NCBI GenBank assembly: GCA_900545665.1
Contig: UQZU01000004.1
Location: 1 to 64,000 of the forward strand
Length of the DNA: 64,000 bases
Direction: 5' to 3'
Origin: an uncultured Collinsella sp.
GTDB taxonomy: Bacteria > Actinomycetota > Coriobacteriia > Coriobacteriales > Coriobacteriaceae
Below, one piece after another: positions 27,813-35,200 of this stretch. A model generated the notes under the pieces. That model was given only the letters and a program-made list of their open reading frames with translations. It was not told where the DNA came from and made no database searches. The translations under genes were made by a program, and so were the position numbers. Position 1 is the first letter of the stretch; each line of letters begins with the position of its first letter.

Positions 27813-28466
27813 ATGACCCCCGCACAGATTGAGTTTTATAAGCGCCTTGCACACGGCCTGGCGCTCCAATTTGGCCCCAACTGCGAAATCGTCGTCCACG
27901 ATCTGGAGACCGAGGACGTGGACCACTCCATCGTAGTGATCGAAAACGGCCACGTCAGCGGACGCAAACTGGGTGACGGCCCCAGCCATATCGTGTTTGA
28001 GTCCATGCACGAGGGCGCCACCGACGTACACGACCGCGAGCCGTACCTCACTAAAACCGCTGACGGCAAGCTGCTCAAATCGTCGACGATCTTTATCCGC
28101 AACGACGAGGGCAAGCCCGTCGGCATTTTGGGCATTAACTTTGACATTACGCTTATGAAGGCTTTTGAGCGTTCGCTCGACGCCTTTACCGGCACCGGCG
28201 GCACGGGCTATACCGAGCCCGAGCCCATTACCAAGAACATCGGCGACCTGCTCGAGGACCTGCTGCACGAGTGCGAGCAGTTTGTGGGCAAGCCCGCGGC
28301 ACTCATGACCAAAGACGAGCGCATTCGTGCCATTGGCTACCTCGACCGTCGCGGTGCCTTCCTCATTTCCAAGTCGAGCGAGCGCGCCTGCGAGTTCTTT
28401 GGCATCTCCAAGTACAGCTTCTATAGCTACCTCAATGAGGCCAAGGCGGCGGCCGGCGACAAGTAG
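27813..28466 (+). CDS. YheO/DauR-like transcriptional regulator (PAS-like plus helix-turn-helix)
   Basis: A 217-residue protein. The N-terminal YheO/PAS-like domain begins with the family pattern FGPNCEIVVHDLE and contains SIVVIENGHVSGRKLGD and GKPVGILGINFDI. The C-terminal helix-turn-helix is KSSERACEFFGISKYSFYSYL. Such regulators are often tied to amino-acid or purine cluster control; the small-molecule ligand is unknown. The start at 27813 follows AGGAAGG. It is divergent from ygeX and resembles in architecture the second regulator at 61302, which is divergent from the permease. Confidence 0.85.
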   Translation: MTPAQIEFYKRLAHGLALQFGPNCEIVVHDLETEDVDHSIVVIENGHVSGRKLGDGPSHIVFESMHEGATDVHDREPYLTKTADGKLLKSSTIFIRNDEGKPVGILGINFDITLMKAFERSLDAFTGTGGTGYTEPEPITKNIGDLLEDLLHECEQFVGKPAALMTKDERIRAIGYLDRRGAFLISKSSERACEFFGISKYSFYSYLNEAKAAAGDK

Positions 28467-28589
28467 GCACTCGCCTGGATTGTCCCTCCCCTTTTGGGCG
28501 CGAGTTCTGGAAAGCACGAATCCAAGACCGAGCCGCTTGGGAAGTTCCATATAATCGATGTCATTAGTATTTCGAAAGGATGGGACAGA

Positions 28590-29552
28590 ATGGCGTTGAG
28601 CAAGGCATCATGCACCGGTCGCGGATTGATTCCGGCAATTGGTGGACATGTGCACCACATGTTCGATGAGAGTGAAGACGACCTGTTTTCGCTGAGCCTT
28701 GACGACGTGATGGATGATCGCCCGTGGACCGCCGACGAACTCATGGGCGGCGGGGCTCGCCCGTCAAGTCCCAATCCCGCACTTGCGCCTAAGCCCGCAT
28801 CTGCGCCGACTCCTGCGCAGTCGCCCGCACCCACTTCGGCGCCCACGCCCGCTCCCCGCCCCGCAAGCGACCCGTCCGAGACGGCGGCATTTCTCGCTGC
28901 AGCGACGCAGGGCAAATCGGCCGACAGCACCGTTATGTACAGCGCCCAGCAGTTGCCTGTTCCTGCGGCACGCAAGCCTCCGGTCACAAGGCTCGATGAG
29001 CCCGTTACCCATCAGGTTGCCCACGATTCCTGGGTTGCAGCCGATCTGGATGAGACCTCTACCGACATGCCGGCGCTCGATGTTCCAGTTAACCCGCTTT
29101 TTGCCGCCAACACGAGCGCCGCGGGCTATGAGGGCGGTGCGGCATATTCCGATTATTCCGATGGCTATGCAGACAGCGATCGCATCGAGACCGAGGATTA
29201 TGGCACCGCATCGAGCGATTATCTCAACGATCCGTACGCTGCCACGCCCGCACCGGAATATGACCCGGAGGCCGCGTCCGCGCCGGCGTATACCAAAAGC
29301 ACGGGCGAAGAGCGCTTCGCCGATTATTACGCCGAGGAAAAGGCGCTGCGTTTCTCGGAATTTCCGCAGGCAGTCAAGGTTGCCTTTATCGCCATTATCA
29401 TTGCCCTGCTCGGTGTCATTGCGTTTGAAGGATTCCAGCTGTTCCGTGGCCCCACCCAAGCGGAGTCGGAGACCCAGCAAAAAGAGGACGATAACCAGTA
29501 CCTGGACATCAACACCCTCAAGGGCGACCCCAACGACGGGGACGACGAATAG
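28590..29552 (+). CDS. Ala/Pro-rich protein with one C-terminal membrane helix, function unknown
   Basis: A 320-residue protein with no recognised domain. Residues about 50-100 are Pro/Ala-rich (PKPASAPTPAQSPAPT). A long acidic, tyrosine-bearing stretch follows (YSDYSDGYADSDRIETEDYG), then one strong transmembrane helix at about 261-284 and a short acidic tail. It looks like a cytoplasmic disordered region tethered to the membrane, comparable in form to some actinobacterial division or wall proteins, but no homology is claimed. The start at 28590 has GAAAGGA upstream, a little far. It is followed by a possible terminator and the 33-bp repeats. Confidence 0.7.
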   Translation: MALSKASCTGRGLIPAIGGHVHHMFDESEDDLFSLSLDDVMDDRPWTADELMGGGARPSSPNPALAPKPASAPTPAQSPAPTSAPTPAPRPASDPSETAAFLAAATQGKSADSTVMYSAQQLPVPAARKPPVTRLDEPVTHQVAHDSWVAADLDETSTDMPALDVPVNPLFAANTSAAGYEGGAAYSDYSDGYADSDRIETEDYGTASSDYLNDPYAATPAPEYDPEAASAPAYTKSTGEERFADYYAEEKALRFSEFPQAVKVAFIAIIIALLGVIAFEGFQLFRGPTQAESETQQKEDDNQYLDINTLKGDPNDGDDE

Positions 29553-29585
29553 CGAGAGCTGAAGGCAGCCGCAGGATCTCGCATT

Positions 29586-29612
29586 CAGCACCAGCTTCTA
29601 AGTGCTGTTTTG
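29586..29612 (+). terminator. Possible terminator
   Basis: CAGCAC (29586-29591) pairs with GTGCTG (29602-29607), followed by TTTTGT. The stem is short. It lies 34 bases after the preceding stop. Confidence 0.5.
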
Positions 29613-29623
29613 TCATCCATCTA

Positions 29624-29699
29624 CACTTTTCCGAAGTTTTAAGGTGCCTATTTCGACACTTTTCCGTACTTTTACACGGCTGATTTCGGCACTTTTCCG
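29624..29699. repeat. Three direct repeats with exact 33-bp spacing
   Basis: CACTTTTCCG starts at 29624, 29657 and 29690. Adjacent bases are also partly shared (a TTTTA tract and ATTTCG before the next copy). They lie in the 365-base gap before a small gene at 29918. The spacing is about three helical turns, as for same-face protein sites. No other feature is seen in the rest of the gap except that small gene's ribosome site. Confidence 0.8.
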
Positions 29700-29917
29700 G
29701 ACGAAAGCCGAATAATCACTTGGGAAACCAACGCCGTTCACGCGTCATTTCGCAGGCGGCGCTTGATTTCCGTCCGTACACGTTGATAGACTTCCTCTTG
29801 CCCGCAAGGAGCGGGCGCGTTTTATCCAGAGTCGGGGTAGAGAGTTGGCTCCACGATCCCGACGCCAACCGGCCAAGAGGCACGGTGGCCCTGCCAACAT
29901 CGATGAAAGGAGTCCGT

Positions 29918-30340
29918 ATGGACAATTTCTCCGTGCGCAACGAGCGCAACTTCCACAACCTGGTCGTCAAGCCAAAACGAATGCATCTTCTGGACGGGCC
30001 GAGCGGCTATGCCTCGGCCATGGTCAAGAGCAGCCTCTCCCACCAGATGCGCTTTACCGTGCAGGTGCTCGAGGAAGAGCTCTGCGTTGCCGGCAATCCG
30101 CACGTACTGCAGATCAAGTTGCTCGGAGATGACTCGCGTGAGCCGTCTAGCTGGGAGCTGTTTGCAGACGGCAAGTGCGTTGCGGACGGATCTGGCGCCT
30201 TTGCACGCGAGTGCTTCTGCAAGGGTGCCGAGGTGTTCCTGAATCTGTGCCGCGACGCCGTCGACGCCGCCGAGCTGCACCAGTGGAGCCAGGGAGAGTA
30301 CGAGCTGCTGAGTGCTGCGCGCGGGATTGCTATGGCGTAA
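29918..30340 (+). CDS. Small protein of unknown function (decayed paralogue nearby)
   Basis: A 140-residue protein, start at 29918 with AAAGGAG 6 bases upstream. The family is not recognised. It is probably cytoplasmic and mixed alpha/beta, with three cysteines near the end (ECFCKGAEVFLNLC). A degenerate copy of its C-terminal third lies at 31978-32180 with a stop codon, on the other side of the AbiE pair, which suggests the AbiE genes inserted next to or between duplicated copies. Conservation of the ending (ELLSAARGIA) in both copies supports the reading frame as real. Confidence 0.65.
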   Translation: MDNFSVRNERNFHNLVVKPKRMHLLDGPSGYASAMVKSSLSHQMRFTVQVLEEELCVAGNPHVLQIKLLGDDSREPSSWELFADGKCVADGSGAFARECFCKGAEVFLNLCRDAVDAAELHQWSQGEYELLSAARGIAMA

Positions 30341-30362
30341 GCGAGAGATCTCAGCAGTGTCA

Positions 30363-31196
30363 CTAGCGAGCAGAATCGATTTTTGCAATCAAGTCGTTCG
30401 CCCATGCCACGGCATCATCGACAGTCGGCAAAACGTTAAGTCCTTCCGCCTGGGAGAAATACAGTGAGTCCCAGCCCACTCCCCTCGAGATCATTGGAGG
30501 CCACTCCTGCTCCGCACGATACGCAAAGAGTCTGATACAGACCTCTCGAGTTTTTAGGTAATCAATTTCTCCGTTGGAAATTGCAATCTGGAGATCTATC
30601 AGATCATGGGCGCGCTCGCTGCCGGGGCTGCTCGCAGCATGAAGTTTCTGGGCAATCTGATGCTCGAGCCTCATGCACGGAACCGGCCCCGGTTCGGGAA
30701 ACCCGAGACCTTTCAATATTGCCGCAGCTTCAGGCGAGGAAACCATATCGGGATCGTCGGCGTCGCCGATTTCGTTATGACCGACCTCAAGCGGCAGCGT
30801 CATCCACGATTTACCATTGTAGGCAATCTTGATTTCGAACGGACGCATGACGTAAGCAGTTGGAATTCCCTTCGGAGATGCGGGCTCCCTCGGAACAATG
30901 GCACCCGAGAATCCGTTCCAGCCCATAGTGAGCGAATCTTCAAGCTTCGTCATGTAATCGTTCAGTGAGGATGCCCTGGCGGTATCGAGGTCGCGCGAGA
31001 ACCGCGTGGCATCCTTCCCAAAGCGAATCTTCAGGGCATTTCCACCCTTTGCGGCTCCATCGGGTAGCATTTGTCCAACAACAACGGCCGCAATGAGCCT
31101 TTTAACGCGGCCCGGTTCTTCGCCCAAATCAGCGCAGAGTCGGTCTATCGCTATGTCAAGGTTACGTCTGCTGGTTGGCTTCTTGACTTCCTTCAC
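30363..31196 (-). CDS. AbiEii-type nucleotidyltransferase toxin
   Basis: A 277-residue DNA polymerase beta-like nucleotidyltransferase of the AbiEii/AbiGii family, the toxin of type IV toxin-antitoxin systems that give phage abortive infection. The motif is visible as GGNALKIRFG (51-60) and RFSRDLD (65-71), the glycine pair and catalytic aspartates. The start is GTG at 31196 and overlaps the antitoxin stop by 4 bases, so translation is coupled. In studied relatives the enzyme modifies tRNA acceptor ends. It lies at the edge of the accessory region. Confidence 0.85.
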   Translation of the reverse strand: MKEVKKPTSRRNLDIAIDRLCADLGEEPGRVKRLIAAVVVGQMLPDGAAKGGNALKIRFGKDATRFSRDLDTARASSLNDYMTKLEDSLTMGWNGFSGAIVPREPASPKGIPTAYVMRPFEIKIAYNGKSWMTLPLEVGHNEIGDADDPDMVSSPEAAAILKGLGFPEPGPVPCMRLEHQIAQKLHAASSPGSERAHDLIDLQIAISNGEIDYLKTREVCIRLFAYRAEQEWPPMISRGVGWDSLYFSQAEGLNVLPTVDDAVAWANDLIAKIDSAR

Positions 31197-31720
31197 GACA
31201 GCTCCTTCATCAGCCTCTCATGCTCATTGGAGGTAATAAGGCCCTCGGCTTGAGCGTGCTTGGTTGCCTCGATGAGGCGTTCGGTCATAACGGACCCCTT
31301 ACAAGCCTCAATCGCATCGGCAACGCATTGAGAAGGGATTCCTTCATAGAACGTCGTTTTCGCATTCTCTGGAGCGGGCACTGTTTTTACCCAAGCTGGC
31401 AGTTTGCGGCGAATACGCTTTGGTGTTGCCACGGTCACGGCACGAGGATCAACAAGTGCAAGTGCGTGCATAGACAGCACTGATTCGCCCCACAGGAAAC
31501 CCTCGTCACCAACAAGAGCCACTGCCTCCGCAAAGACGTCACGGGGCGTCGGAACCCATTGGGTGAGCTTGTACACCCCATGTCCTCGGCGCATCAATTT
31601 CCCAGTGGCACACCATCGGCTCAGTTCTCCAGTGGTTACGCCAATCTCGCGTGCCTGCGCAGCAGTCACGATGCCGTAGCCATCTGCCGCCAGTTCGAAT
31701 ATTTCATCAAAGTGTTTCAT
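31193..31720 (-). CDS. AbiEi-type antitoxin (winged-helix regulator)
   Basis: A 175-residue antitoxin. The N-terminal winged helix reads AADGYGIVTAAQAREIGVTT and LMRRGHGVYKLT. The C-terminal part (ADAIEACKGSVMTERLIEAT) matches the AbiEi helical domain that neutralises the toxin. AbiEi proteins repress their own operon by binding inverted repeats upstream, and such a repeat is visible here, overlapping the start codon. No Shine-Dalgarno sequence is clear, so translation may be leaderless or weak. Confidence 0.83.
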   Translation of the reverse strand: MKHFDEIFELAADGYGIVTAAQAREIGVTTGELSRWCATGKLMRRGHGVYKLTQWVPTPRDVFAEAVALVGDEGFLWGESVLSMHALALVDPRAVTVATPKRIRRKLPAWVKTVPAPENAKTTFYEGIPSQCVADAIEACKGSVMTERLIEATKHAQAEGLITSNEHERLMKELS

Positions 31721-31756
31721 GTCAAAAGACTAACACTTTTGTATGTCTTTTGACAT
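31719..31756 (-). promoter_or_regulatory. Inverted-repeat operator of the AbiE operon
   Basis: 12-bp perfect arms ATGTCAAAAGAC (31719-31730) and GTCTTTTGACAT (31745-31756), with 14 bases between. The arm nearest the gene includes two bases of the AbiEi start codon. Position and symmetry match known AbiEi autoregulation sites. Confidence 0.8.
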
Positions 31757-31920
31757 AGACATGGTCTTAATCAAGCATTAGAGATCTATTTAAATTCGCA
31801 TAGCATTGCAATCGCCCTCTCTGAATTCAAAGCCCGCGCCGACAGCATGCGGAACTAAAAAGTACCGGCAAGAACGATATCGAATGAAATCTCTCCCGCT
31901 GGCATATATCTTACCATATA

Positions 31921-31938
31921 AACGAACACGTGTTCGTT
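31921..31938. promoter_or_regulatory. LexA (SOS) box candidate
   Basis: The perfect 18-bp palindrome AACGAACACGTGTTCGTT contains CGAAC-N4-GTTCG, the Gram-positive LexA consensus. No intact damage-response gene follows; downstream on the plus strand is only a pseudogene fragment, and the AbiE operon starts 200 bases away on the minus strand. Confidence 0.65.
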
Positions 31939-31977
31939 CTCATCAATTATCGATTTATCACACGCCCGCTTTAGCCG

Positions 31978-32180
31978 CTGTCCGTGCGAATCGTCTAGCC
32001 GATAGCTCTTCGCCGACAGCGCGTGCATCGCAAGCGGCTCGGGCACCTTTGCCCGCGAGTGCTTCTGCGAGGGAGCCGAGGTGTTCCTGGACCTGTGCCG
32101 CGACGCCGTGCACGCGGCCGAGCTGCGCCAGTGGAGCCGGAGGGAGTGCGAGCTGCTGAGCGCCGCGCGCGGGATTGCGG
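31978..32180 (+). pseudogene. Decayed copy of the small protein gene at 29918
   Basis: The translation after a TAG codon reads LFADSACIASGSGTFAREC and onward to ELLSAARGIAG, closely matching the C-terminal third of the 29918 product. The TAG replaces the Trp region of SSWELF. The 5' two thirds are absent. The frame continues without homology to a stop near 32259. Confidence 0.8.
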
Positions 32181-32329
32181 GGTGCAGACGAAAGCAATTT
32201 AGAATAAGCATTCATATGCAGTCATCGAGTTCCTCCGCTGAAGCGCACTGCGAATAGTAACCTTGCCGCCGGCAATGGGCTTGTTGGCAAATCTGCACCG
32301 CTGAAGAAGGTAGTAAGACCCCCAAACAG

Positions 32330-32360
32330 AAGGGGGCTGCACATCTGCAGCCCCCTTTAA
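32330..32360 (-). terminator. Terminator hairpin after the DUF4230 genes
   Basis: AAGGGGGCTGCA and its perfect complement (32330-32341, 32346-32357) with loop CATC. It lies 22 bases after the minus-strand stop. The T-run is weak on both strands. Confidence 0.65.
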
Positions 32361-32381
32361 TCCGACCGATTGCCAACCAGT

Positions 32382-32966
32382 CTATTCGGCATCCTTAAAC
32401 TGAACTTCGTACTTCTCGCCCATCCGCTCACCAATTCCAGTGACGTACCGGCTCAAGAGAGTTTTAGCTCTTTCACGGGCGCTGCTCATCAATGCTGAAT
32501 TGCCCTCGGCACTTTTTACCATTTCATTTTGGGCTTCTTCAAGCGCAGCAGACTGATCAACTGTCGTAATAGGAGTTAGCAGTCCGGTATCGCTATAGAT
32601 ATCAGAAAAGGTGCTCTCGTCGGCTTGGGGCTGACCAAGGACCTGCGCATTAGGGAGCGTGATAGTTACGACATTGTTCTCATCCGGCTTACTGACATCT
32701 ACCTTGGAGACGTCAACGCCCAGTTGCACCGTTCCGTCATACTCGAACCACGCTTTCTTGTATCCCACGTTTATCCCAAACAACATATTGGTGCCGTCGT
32801 TATAGATTTCCGCGACGTTATGGAATCTGCACTCGACGGTAGCAAGCTCGGCAATCTTCGTATAACCCGAAAAATCAGGCTCTTCGTCTTTTTTGGCGCA
32901 ACCCGAAAGCCCAGTAAGTGACAGCGCCGCCACGAGGGCAAAGCATACCAACCATGGTTTACGCAT
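32382..32966 (-). CDS. DUF4230 lipoprotein
   Basis: A 194-residue protein with a lipoprotein signal: a hydrophobic stretch and the lipobox LSGC, Cys23. The mature part has the DUF4230 pattern (NVGYKKAWFEYDGTVQLGVD, then VVTITLPNAQVLG). Function is unknown. The start at 32966 follows GGGGGAGG, better than the longer frame. It overlaps the preceding DUF4230 gene by 8 bases, so the two are coupled and probably act together at the membrane surface. Confidence 0.8.
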   Translation of the reverse strand: MRKPWLVCFALVAALSLTGLSGCAKKDEEPDFSGYTKIAELATVECRFHNVAEIYNDGTNMLFGINVGYKKAWFEYDGTVQLGVDVSKVDVSKPDENNVVTITLPNAQVLGQPQADESTFSDIYSDTGLLTPITTVDQSAALEEAQNEMVKSAEGNSALMSSARERAKTLLSRYVTGIGERMGEKYEVQFKDAE

Positions 32967-33699
32967 TGGAGTCAGCCTCCCCCTTGTAATCGGCCAACGG
33001 TTTGAAATCAAGCTTGTACTCATCCTCGATAAGCGGCAGCGTCAGCGCCTTTACGGTATCCCGCAAGCTCGCGTCCGCCTGTTTTTTGATCTCCTTTTTA
33101 TCGACTTCATCTGCGGCATCTTTGCGACAAAGTGGCAGAACATCTTTCATATCTGCAGTTGCGTTTTCGGGAAGATAGCCAAACTTACTATTGTCGAGCT
33201 GTGGCTCGCTCACCTGCGCTTTGGGGAGATAGGCGGTAACGGTCTTATTCTCTTCGTCAATGTCAAACTGGATGTCGCTCATCGTATACGATGCACGAAT
33301 GTGAGCCTCGTATTTAACGCGATAGTCCACGCGATCCATCCAGAGGAACCTGCCGTGCTTCTCGACGATGCCGTGGTAGGTGTAATCAACCGTAGAAAGA
33401 CTGTCGATATCTACAGCAGACTTAAGATCCGATGTCGTGAGGTACTGAGTTTCGTGGTTATCGGTTATCCAAGGAAGGACACCGCCAAAAAAACTGGCAA
33501 GGGCCACCACTATGACCACGACCAAAACAATCTTTACTTTGGTCGATAGCTTTCCAAAATGCTTGGCAACCTTCTTACCCCACTTGTCATTCGCCTCGAC
33601 CGCTTCTTTTCGAGGCGCTTCCACACGCTCATCATGCCCGGAGGTACATTCGGACTGAATGCCCCTCTCATGTTTGCTATGTTCCAAAACAAGCCTCAC
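32959..33699 (-). CDS. DUF4230 membrane-anchored protein
   Basis: About 246 residues. A charged cytoplasmic start is followed by one membrane helix (VKIVLVVVIVVALASFFGGV). The outer part shows DUF4230 features (RVDYRVKYEAHIRASYTMSD, KTVTAYLPKAQVS). The start is uncertain: GTG at 33699 or TTG at 33687, the latter with a GAGG site. A fold shared with the lipoprotein downstream suggests a partner pair of unknown role. A divergent 31-residue membrane peptide is encoded 80 bases away. Confidence 0.75.
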   Translation of the reverse strand: MRLVLEHSKHERGIQSECTSGHDERVEAPRKEAVEANDKWGKKVAKHFGKLSTKVKIVLVVVIVVALASFFGGVLPWITDNHETQYLTTSDLKSAVDIDSLSTVDYTYHGIVEKHGRFLWMDRVDYRVKYEAHIRASYTMSDIQFDIDEENKTVTAYLPKAQVSEPQLDNSKFGYLPENATADMKDVLPLCRKDAADEVDKKEIKKQADASLRDTVKALTLPLIEDEYKLDFKPLADYKGEADSNA

Positions 33700-33781
33700 T
33701 CATACCGTTGAGTAGTAATCTGCTGGTAGAATTCTATCAGCAGTTATTGAACTCATTTCTTCCAGTTCGGCAGGAGGCAAA

Positions 33782-33877
33782 ATGAAGCGGTTGTATGCGG
33801 TTTTGGCAGTTGTAATCGCGTTGGTGGTCTTTATTCTTCTCGCCAGCAGCATCGGCATTATCAGCATCAGGCTTTAG
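33782..33877 (+). CDS. 31-residue single-helix membrane peptide
   Basis: It begins MKRLYAVLAVVIALVV and ends in SIRL; almost the whole chain is one hydrophobic helix after a basic start. A strong AGGAGG lies 5 bases before the ATG, which is why it is called at this size. It is divergent from the DUF4230 pair. It could be a small membrane regulator or a type I toxin-like peptide; no antisense RNA was identified. Confidence 0.55.
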   Translation: MKRLYAVLAVVIALVVFILLASSIGIISIRL

Positions 33878-33952
33878 CTCGCCATCAAATACCTCGCACC
33901 CATCCCTCGGCAGATTCAGTCTCAGCCTTCAAACTAGGCAACCACAACGGCA

Positions 33953-34087
33953 TGCACAACGTCTGCGGGCTCACCGATCCCGATGAGCCCGCTTTCCGCA
34001 ATCTGGTTGCCAAAAACTCCACATTAATGATTGCCCGCATCGACATTGCAATCGATGTACGGTCAGGGAGTGTTGATAAAAAGTGAC
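33953..34087 (+). other. Open frame without known relatives, possible gene remnant
   Basis: A 44-codon frame (MHNVCGLTDPDEPAFRNLVA) that extends further upstream without a start. It has coding-like composition but no ribosome site, so it may be a decayed fragment. The rest of 33878-34365 shows no gene that can be supported. Confidence 0.25.
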
Positions 34088-34365
34088 TAAACGCTTGACG
34101 TGTGAGGATGTAAAAGCCTGCATCCCAAATAAGGTGGGATCAAGCGTGTGCGTCGGCTTCTTGGCAAGCAGAGCAATGGGCGTACAAGATGTTATGCGAG
34201 AAATAGCGATGACAGAGGTGCGCAAATAAGGTCGTGGATAGCAGCTCTCAATGGTCCCAAATTGCAACTAGCTTAAGGACGCATTGAAAAACATAGCTGC
34301 ACGAATGCAGTCAGGACCACAGTGAAACCCGATACCATGACTACCAAACCACAGCAGGCTCAGCA

Positions 34366-35139
34366 CTAGTTGACAGTCCCCTTTTTAATGTGACACTCGA
34401 TGCCGTGATCAAAACAAAAATCACGGACTTCCCTTGCACTATCACGATAGAAGCGGGCGCAGTCGTCGTAGGAGCTTGTTAGCCTGTCATAGTGCGTCCT
34501 GCCAAAAACAATTTTATCGACAAAAGAGATCTTGCGCAGCAGCGCATCCAAATCTTGCTCGCAGATATTTGGAGTCGGATATGGCTCCATGCTAACCCAA
34601 GTCTTACAGCCAGCCTTATGGAGAGACTCGAGAGCGGCAAGCCTGACTGAGTATGCCGCTGCACCGGGTTCCATCCTTTTCCGATTGTCCTCATCAAGTG
34701 ACACCAAGGTAATTCCATAGGTGTTCAACGCCGCATTAGGCAACGCCGCAAGTTCAACGGGAAGCTCTCCTTTCGTTAGAATGCTGCACGGCTTACCGTA
34801 CTCGTTAATGAGCTCAATTGCACCCAAGCTCATACTGCCAACTTCTGGATATCCGAGCATAAAAGGATCGGTTGTAAAGCACAGTTGAACCTGTTTTATC
34901 TCATCACAATAACGCGGCAACTCTTTGCGCAGCAGATCCAAAGTGTTGTCGACAAGGCTCGGCCGCCGCCATTCCTCGTATGTTTTGACACGCCCAAAAC
35001 GTTTTGCCATTAAATATGCATAGCATGGAAAATTGCATCCATGCGAACAGCCTTGCACATGATTCATCGCCCAATCGCCATATTCAACTTTTGTACGGTA
35101 GAGCATACTTTTTCGATATATGTGCCCAAGTTGTTCCAT
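34366..35139 (-). CDS. Radical-SAM-like three-cysteine protein (TcmP partner)
   Basis: A 257-residue protein resembling spore photoproduct lyase-type and phage Gp37/Gp68-like radical SAM proteins. Its cysteines are C31, C35 and C39 (QGCSHGCNFPCYAY), spacing CX3CX3C rather than the usual CX3CX2C. QVQLCFTTDPF and ITLVSLDEDNRKRM resemble SPL-family beta-strands. It probably binds a 4Fe-4S cluster and S-adenosylmethionine; the substrate is unknown, perhaps DNA or RNA given the restriction genes upstream. It is the last gene of the operon, 61 bases after TcmP. The region is more AT-rich than the core genes. Confidence 0.75.
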   Translation of the reverse strand: MEQLGHIYRKSMLYRTKVEYGDWAMNHVQGCSHGCNFPCYAYLMAKRFGRVKTYEEWRRPSLVDNTLDLLRKELPRYCDEIKQVQLCFTTDPFMLGYPEVGSMSLGAIELINEYGKPCSILTKGELPVELAALPNAALNTYGITLVSLDEDNRKRMEPGAAAYSVRLAALESLHKAGCKTWVSMEPYPTPNICEQDLDALLRKISFVDKIVFGRTHYDRLTSSYDDCARFYRDSAREVRDFCFDHGIECHIKKGTVN

Positions 35140-35200
35140 TGTTCTTTAATTCTCTTCTCGCTAAACTTCCTCACACCAAAGATACGACCGACCTAAGCAC

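Noticed and set aside
33971..34267. 98-codon minus-strand frame near the radical-SAM gene
   Set aside because: No ribosome site or recognisable domain, and composition unlike the neighbouring real genes.
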